NCBI GenBank assembly: GCA_026394025.1
Contig: JAPKZC010001139.1
Coordinates: forward strand, 2,639-11,334
Direction: 5' to 3'
Length of the DNA stretch: 8,696 bases
Source: Candidatus Solibacter sp.
Lineage (GTDB): Bacteria > Acidobacteriota > Terriglobia > Bryobacterales > Bryobacteraceae
Position numbers and translations under genes: made by a program. The notes beneath the pieces were generated by a model. It made no database searches. It was given only the letters and a program-made list of their open reading frames with translations, and had not been told where the DNA came from. Shown here one piece after another: positions 5,346-8,696 of this stretch (positions are counted from its first letter, which is position 1; each line of letters starts with the position of its first letter).

Positions 5346-7859
5346 GTGGACGAACGAAGGAGCGCGCTCGCGTGCCGGCGACACCCGTGGGACGGACCAT
5401 CGGTTGTCGTGGTCTGTCACTTCCTGCTGCTCTGGGGCGTCTCCCCGGCCGCCGCGCAGGCGGGGAAGCAGACGCCGCTGCGGATCGGTTTCCAGAATTC
5501 GCCACCCTACCAGTTTCCGGACGCCGCGGGACAGCCAGCCGGGCCCGCCGTGGATCTGATTCGCGCAGCCGCGGCACGGGAGGGCATTCGCCTGGATTGG
5601 GTCTTCGCACCGGAGGGACCCGAGAAGGCGTTGGTCTCTGGGCAGGCGGACCTGTGGCCCCTGATGGCCGATCTGCCCGAGCGGCGGAAACTCGTCTACA
5701 TCAGCGCCCCATGGTCGCGCATGGGATACGCGATCGTCTTCCCACGGGTACTCGATATCCGGCGGCCTGCCGACTTGGCCGGAAAAACCGTGGCGGCTAC
5801 CCTGCACATCAGCAGCGACGGCCGCACGGCGAGCCGGTTTTTCCGCGATTCCCCGTTACTGGGAGTGCAGACCGCCAGCGACGTAATGAGCGCGGTATGC
5901 AGCGGCGCGGCGCAAGCCGGATTCCTCTCGCTGAACGCGATCACGGTGGGGCCTCACCCGCCCTGCACGCAGCGGGAACTGCGCGTCCAGCCGCTGGACG
6001 GCGCCAACTACTGGTTCGGCATCGGCGCCCGGAAAGACAGCCGCGAGGCGCGCGCGGCCGCCGACCGCCTGCGCGCTGCGATCGGGCGCATGGCGGAGGA
6101 AGGCGCCCTGATGGACATCGATTTCCGCTGGAACTCGCGAATCACCAACGAAGCCCTCACGGTGTTCGCCTACCATCGCACACTGGCCTACCAGATGGTG
6201 CTGCTGGGTGCATTGGTGGCTCTGGCGGGAGCCTTTGCCGTGATGGTCTGGCTAATGTACCGCTTGCGCCTGGCCCGGCGGCAGGCCGATGCAGGCAGCC
6301 TGGCGAAGAGCGAATTCCTGGCCAACATGAGTCATGAGATCCGCACGCCGATGAATGGCGTGATGGGCATGACCGGCCTCTTGCTGGATACCGAGTTGAC
6401 CGCGGAGCAGCGCGAATACGCCGACGTGGTGCGCCAAAGCGGCGACGCCCTTCTGGTGGTGATCAACGACATTCTGGACTTTTCCAAGATCGAGGCGGGC
6501 CGCCTGACGATTGAGCCTCACGCCTTCGATCTGCGATTGCTGGTGGAGGACGTGGCGGAACTGCTTGAGCCCCAGGCGGAAGCCCAGAACCTGGAACTCA
6601 TCGTGGACTATCCTCCCGGCGTGCCCCGTCAATTGGTAGGCGACGGCGGCCGCATCCGCCAGGTTCTCACCAACCTTGCCGGAAACGCCGTCAAGTTCTC
6701 GCACAAGGGGCACGTGCTGATCGCCGTGGAGTGCGCCGGCCGCGCGCCGGACAGCGCGCAAATCCGCATCTCGGTGACCGACACGGGAATCGGTGTGGCG
6801 CCGGAAAAGCTGGCGAAGCTCTTCCAGAAGTTCACCCAGGCGGACGCCTCTACGACGCGGCGCTACGGAGGAACCGGACTGGGGCTGGCGATATCCAAAC
6901 AACTGGTCGAACTCATGGGTGGTTCGATTCACGTTGAAAGCTCCCCCGGCCAGGGCTCGAAGTTCTGGTTCAACCTGCCCTTGACGCTGGATCCGCAGCC
7001 ACGGCCCGGGACGGCCCCAACGGTGAACCTGGAGGGATTGCGGACCCTGATTGTGGTCCGCGACGACGTGAATCGCCGCGTGGTCGGCGAGCAGGTCTCC
7101 AGTTGGGGGATGCGCGACCGTAGCGCCGCGAGCAGCGTCCAGGCACTGGAAGAAATTCGGGCGGCGCAACGCGCCGGTGATCCATACCACTTCCTGATCG
7201 CCGATTTTCAAATGCCGCACATGGACGGCGCCTCGATGGCGGGGGCCGTCAAGTGCGATCCGGCGACGAACCAGACGATTGTGGTGATGTTGGCTTCGAT
7301 CGGCAGTTGGCGCGAGGTACGGCGCATGGATGGCACCCACGTCGATGCCTGCCTGGTCAAACCCATCCGCCAATCCCAGTTGTTTGAGGCGCTGTCCAGT
7401 GCGTGGTCGAAGCGCAGCTTGGCGGCACTGGCGGCACAGGTGGAGGCGCAGGCTGAACGCCCGCCAGCCCATTCCCCGGCGCGCGTGCTGGTGGTCGACG
7501 ATAACGTGGTCAATCAGAAAGTGGCAGTTCGCATGCTGGAGCGCCTCGGTATGCGGGTGGACGTCTCAGCGAACCTCCTGCCGTACGATCTGGTGTTGAT
7601 GGATTGCCAGATGCCAATCATGAACGGGCGGGAAGCCACCGCCGAGATCCGCAAACGCGAACCGGCGGGCCGTCACACCGCGATTATCGCCATGACGGCG
7701 GAGACCGGCGCAGAGTGCCTCGATGGTTGTCTAGCCAGCGGGATGGATGACACACTGCTCAAGCCAATCCGTATGGAAGATCTGACGGCGGCGCTGCACC
7801 GCTGGCTGCCCGCGGATCGGGAGAAGCAGTTGCAAGTGGGTGGCATAGCCGGGACCTGA
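5346..7859 (+). CDS. Membrane hybrid histidine kinase with Venus-flytrap sensor and two receiver domains
   Basis: An 837-residue sensor kinase. Order: signal peptide (basic N-region, hydrophobic 20-35, cleavage likely after AQA at 37-39); periplasmic solute-binding domain of SBP_bac_3 type at 44-265 (LRIGFQNSPPYQF start, PERRKLVYISAPW at 111-123, Cys185 and Cys207 possibly a disulfide); TM helix at about 282-305; HisKA with H330 in SHEIRTPMNG; HATPase with N-box Asn447, DTGIG 479-483, FQKFTQAD 493-500 and GGTGLGLAI 508-516; receiver 1 at 565-685; receiver 2 at 712-820. Catalytic core motifs are intact. Receiver 1 has the acceptor D620 and K672 but VR (571-572) in place of the acidic pair and Ala in place of the switch Thr. 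Receiver 2 has D718, D719, D753, T784 and K806 but seems to lack the alpha-2 helix after residue 743. There is no HPt domain and no response regulator nearby. The architecture resembles BvgS/EvgS kinases, with a single flytrap and no PAS. The GTG start is taken because a stop at 5337-5339 lies in frame upstream and this start gives the complete signal peptide; it has no clear ribosome site. GTG 5409 is the alternative. Confidence 0.93.
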   Translation: MDERRSALACRRHPWDGPSVVVVCHFLLLWGVSPAAAQAGKQTPLRIGFQNSPPYQFPDAAGQPAGPAVDLIRAAAAREGIRLDWVFAPEGPEKALVSGQADLWPLMADLPERRKLVYISAPWSRMGYAIVFPRVLDIRRPADLAGKTVAATLHISSDGRTASRFFRDSPLLGVQTASDVMSAVCSGAAQAGFLSLNAITVGPHPPCTQRELRVQPLDGANYWFGIGARKDSREARAAADRLRAAIGRMAEEGALMDIDFRWNSRITNEALTVFAYHRTLAYQMVLLGALVALAGAFAVMVWLMYRLRLARRQADAGSLAKSEFLANMSHEIRTPMNGVMGMTGLLLDTELTAEQREYADVVRQSGDALLVVINDILDFSKIEAGRLTIEPHAFDLRLLVEDVAELLEPQAEAQNLELIVDYPPGVPRQLVGDGGRIRQVLTNLAGNAVKFSHKGHVLIAVECAGRAPDSAQIRISVTDTGIGVAPEKLAKLFQKFTQADASTTRRYGGTGLGLAISKQLVELMGGSIHVESSPGQGSKFWFNLPLTLDPQPRPGTAPTVNLEGLRTLIVVRDDVNRRVVGEQVSSWGMRDRSAASSVQALEEIRAAQRAGDPYHFLIADFQMPHMDGASMAGAVKCDPATNQTIVVMLASIGSWREVRRMDGTHVDACLVKPIRQSQLFEALSSAWSKRSLAALAAQVEAQAERPPAHSPARVLVVDDNVVNQKVAVRMLERLGMRVDVSANLLPYDLVLMDCQMPIMNGREATAEIRKREPAGRHTAIIAMTAETGAECLDGCLASGMDDTLLKPIRMEDLTAALHRWLPADREKQLQVGGIAGT

Positions 7860-7927
7860 CCATGGATTCGAGGGGGCTGCGGGAGCAGTTCTGCGAGGTG
7901 TACCATGATAGGACACTGCATCCGACT

Positions 7928-8341
7928 ATGGAAACTGAGGCGATACACCACGTGAGTCTGGGCGTAACGGACCTGGAGCGCTCGCGGAGATTCTACATCG
8001 AAATACTGGGGCTGGAAGAGCTCGCGCGGCCACCGTTCGACTTCCCTGGGGCCTGGTTTTCCGCCGGCGCGTCGCACCAGATACACCTGATCGTCCACCC
8101 CCATTCGACTTTTCGCACCGGCAAGGGACTGGATAACCGCGACGGGCATTTCGCGGTGCGCGTCGCCAGTTACCGGCAGACGGTGGAGTACCTGCGTTCG
8201 AGAGGCTATCGCGAAGATGCCGGAGACGACCAGTTCCGACGGATGGTTCTGCAGCCGCACGCCACGGCGGGGTTCCCGCAGATCTACATTCTCGACCCCG
8301 ACCGCAACGTGATCGAAATCAACGCCGCCCGGTTGGACTAG
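7928..8341 (+). CDS. VOC superfamily metal-binding protein (glyoxalase/FosA-like)
   Basis: A 137-residue cytoplasmic protein of the vicinal oxygen chelate superfamily. The two beta-alpha-beta-beta-beta modules are visible: IHHVSLGVTDLERSRRFYIEILGLE at 6-30, QIHLIV at 51-56, then DGHFAVRV at 72-79, TVEYLRSRGY at 85-94 and YILDPDRNVIEIN at 120-132. Likely metal ligands at the four usual positions are H8, H53, H74 and E130, so a functional divalent-metal site is expected. Members include lactoylglutathione lyase, extradiol dioxygenases and thiol transferases for fosfomycin; the actual reaction here is not identifiable. The start at ATG 7928 fits the normal family N-terminus. An in-frame ATG at 7862, two bases after the kinase stop codon, would add 22 residues with codon use (CAT, GAT, AGG, ACA, ACT) unlike the rest. 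The gene follows the kinase by 68 bases and may share its transcript. Confidence 0.85.
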   Translation: METEAIHHVSLGVTDLERSRRFYIEILGLEELARPPFDFPGAWFSAGASHQIHLIVHPHSTFRTGKGLDNRDGHFAVRVASYRQTVEYLRSRGYREDAGDDQFRRMVLQPHATAGFPQIYILDPDRNVIEINAARLD

Positions 8342-8440
8342 CAGGGGGGCAAGAGCGCCCGCCATCGTCAACCCGCTCGGGAAGCTCGCCGGGCACGGCG
8401 ATAGGGAGTGCCGCGTCCCGCTGGCGATGGGCAGACGCGT

Positions 8441-8696
8441 TCACCGCGGGCGCGAGCGGCCGTCCTGCTGAATCTGCGCGAGCATGGCCAGCATCTCCTT
8501 CACCTTGCCGGGGTATTGCGCGGCGACATTGTGCTGCTCGGCGAGATCATTGGCCAGGTTGAACAACTGCGGCTGGGGATCGTTGCCGATCTCGTTGCCC
8601 GTCTGGTTGCGCTTGGGCCCATTGTGCGCCTGGATCACCTTCCAATCGCCGGCGATGAGCGAAAGTGCCGTGGCATGTTCCACGACGTGCGGCCGG
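8441..8696 (-). CDS. Sulfatase (arylsulfatase A-like), C-terminal end only
   Basis: The last 84 residues of a gene that continues beyond the right edge; the frame is open to the edge. The visible part has the sulfatase C-terminal subdomain: SLIAGDWKVIQAHNGPK (the usual sulfatase segment in which a strand with G-D-W-K precedes the last catalytic-side region), then PQLFNLANDLAEQHNVAAQYPGKVKEM, corresponding to the canonical LYDLxxDPxExxNLA motif, and the ending DGRSRPR, where DGRSRP is a common arylsulfatase tail. The catalytic Cys/Ser-x-Pro-x-Arg motif that is converted to formylglycine would be in the N-terminal part, outside the window. The probable role is hydrolysis of sulfate esters, typically periplasmic. 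GTG at 8683 is internal and not a start. The gene converges on the VOC gene across a 99-bp gap with no strong terminator. Confidence 0.8.
   Translation of the reverse strand, partial: RPHVVEHATALSLIAGDWKVIQAHNGPKRNQTGNEIGNDPQPQLFNLANDLAEQHNVAAQYPGKVKEMLAMLAQIQQDGRSRPR

Noticed and set aside
4705..5610. Minus-strand frame of 301 codons across the kinase start and the helical small gene
   Set aside because: It crosses two genes and an intergenic region and encodes low-complexity Arg/Pro/Ala-rich sequence.
5372..6337. Plus-strand frame of 321 codons with a good AAGGAG upstream
   Set aside because: The protein is arginine- and glycine-rich without domain features, while the overlapping frame encodes a signal peptide and solute-binding domain. 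Kept only as a note on the start-site question.
6252..7472. Long open frame on the minus strand (406 codons) opposite the hybrid kinase
   Set aside because: It is antisense to well-conserved kinase motifs and has no recognisable domain; codon positions follow the kinase frame.
8344..8363. Hairpin after the VOC gene (arms 8344-8350 and 8357-8363) as a terminator
   Set aside because: The seven-base stem has one mismatch, the loop is six bases and no T-run follows on either strand, so support is too weak.
1..8696. tRNA, rRNA, CRISPR array, insertion sequence or phage attachment site
   Set aside because: No tandem repeat-spacer pattern, transposase, terminal inverted repeats, or cloverleaf-like sequence was seen on either strand.

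Overview
The window looks like chromosomal DNA from a high-GC member of the Acidobacteriota, most likely the Solibacter/Bryobacter group. This is an inference from gene content and not from any marker gene. The supporting signs are the end of an Oar-like TonB-dependent receptor, a duplicated FtsX/MacB permease of the kind abundant in acidobacteria, a sulfatase, and small proteins that resemble acidobacterial hypotheticals.

Layout from left to right: (1) 1-1230 (+), the C-terminal barrel of a large outer-membrane receptor that starts outside the window. (2) 1259-1290, a perfect 14-bp hairpin shared by two convergent genes. (3) 1304-3775 (-), a complete 823-residue ABC-type permease without an ATPase gene beside it. 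(4) 3776-3987, a 212-bp divergent intergenic region. (5) 3988-5301, three small genes of unknown function (+, -, +). (6) 5346-7859 (+), an 837-residue membrane hybrid histidine kinase with a periplasmic Venus-flytrap sensor and two receiver domains, both abnormal. (7) 7928-8341 (+), a metal-binding VOC (glyoxalase/FosA-like) protein. (8) 8441-8696 (-), the C-terminal end of a sulfatase that continues past the right edge.

The genes do not form one obvious operon. The receptor and sulfatase fit a lifestyle of scavenging polymers or glycans, and the permease fits envelope export or remodelling. The kinase and VOC gene are co-directional and close, so they may be co-transcribed. No response regulator, HPt protein or ABC ATPase is present.

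I did not find a convincing new multi-gene system. The best leads are inside the hybrid kinase. Its first receiver keeps the phospho-acceptor Asp but has lost the acidic pair and the switch Thr. Its second receiver appears to lack about nine residues at the alpha-2 helix. The small unknown proteins, one with three HPxF motifs, come next.
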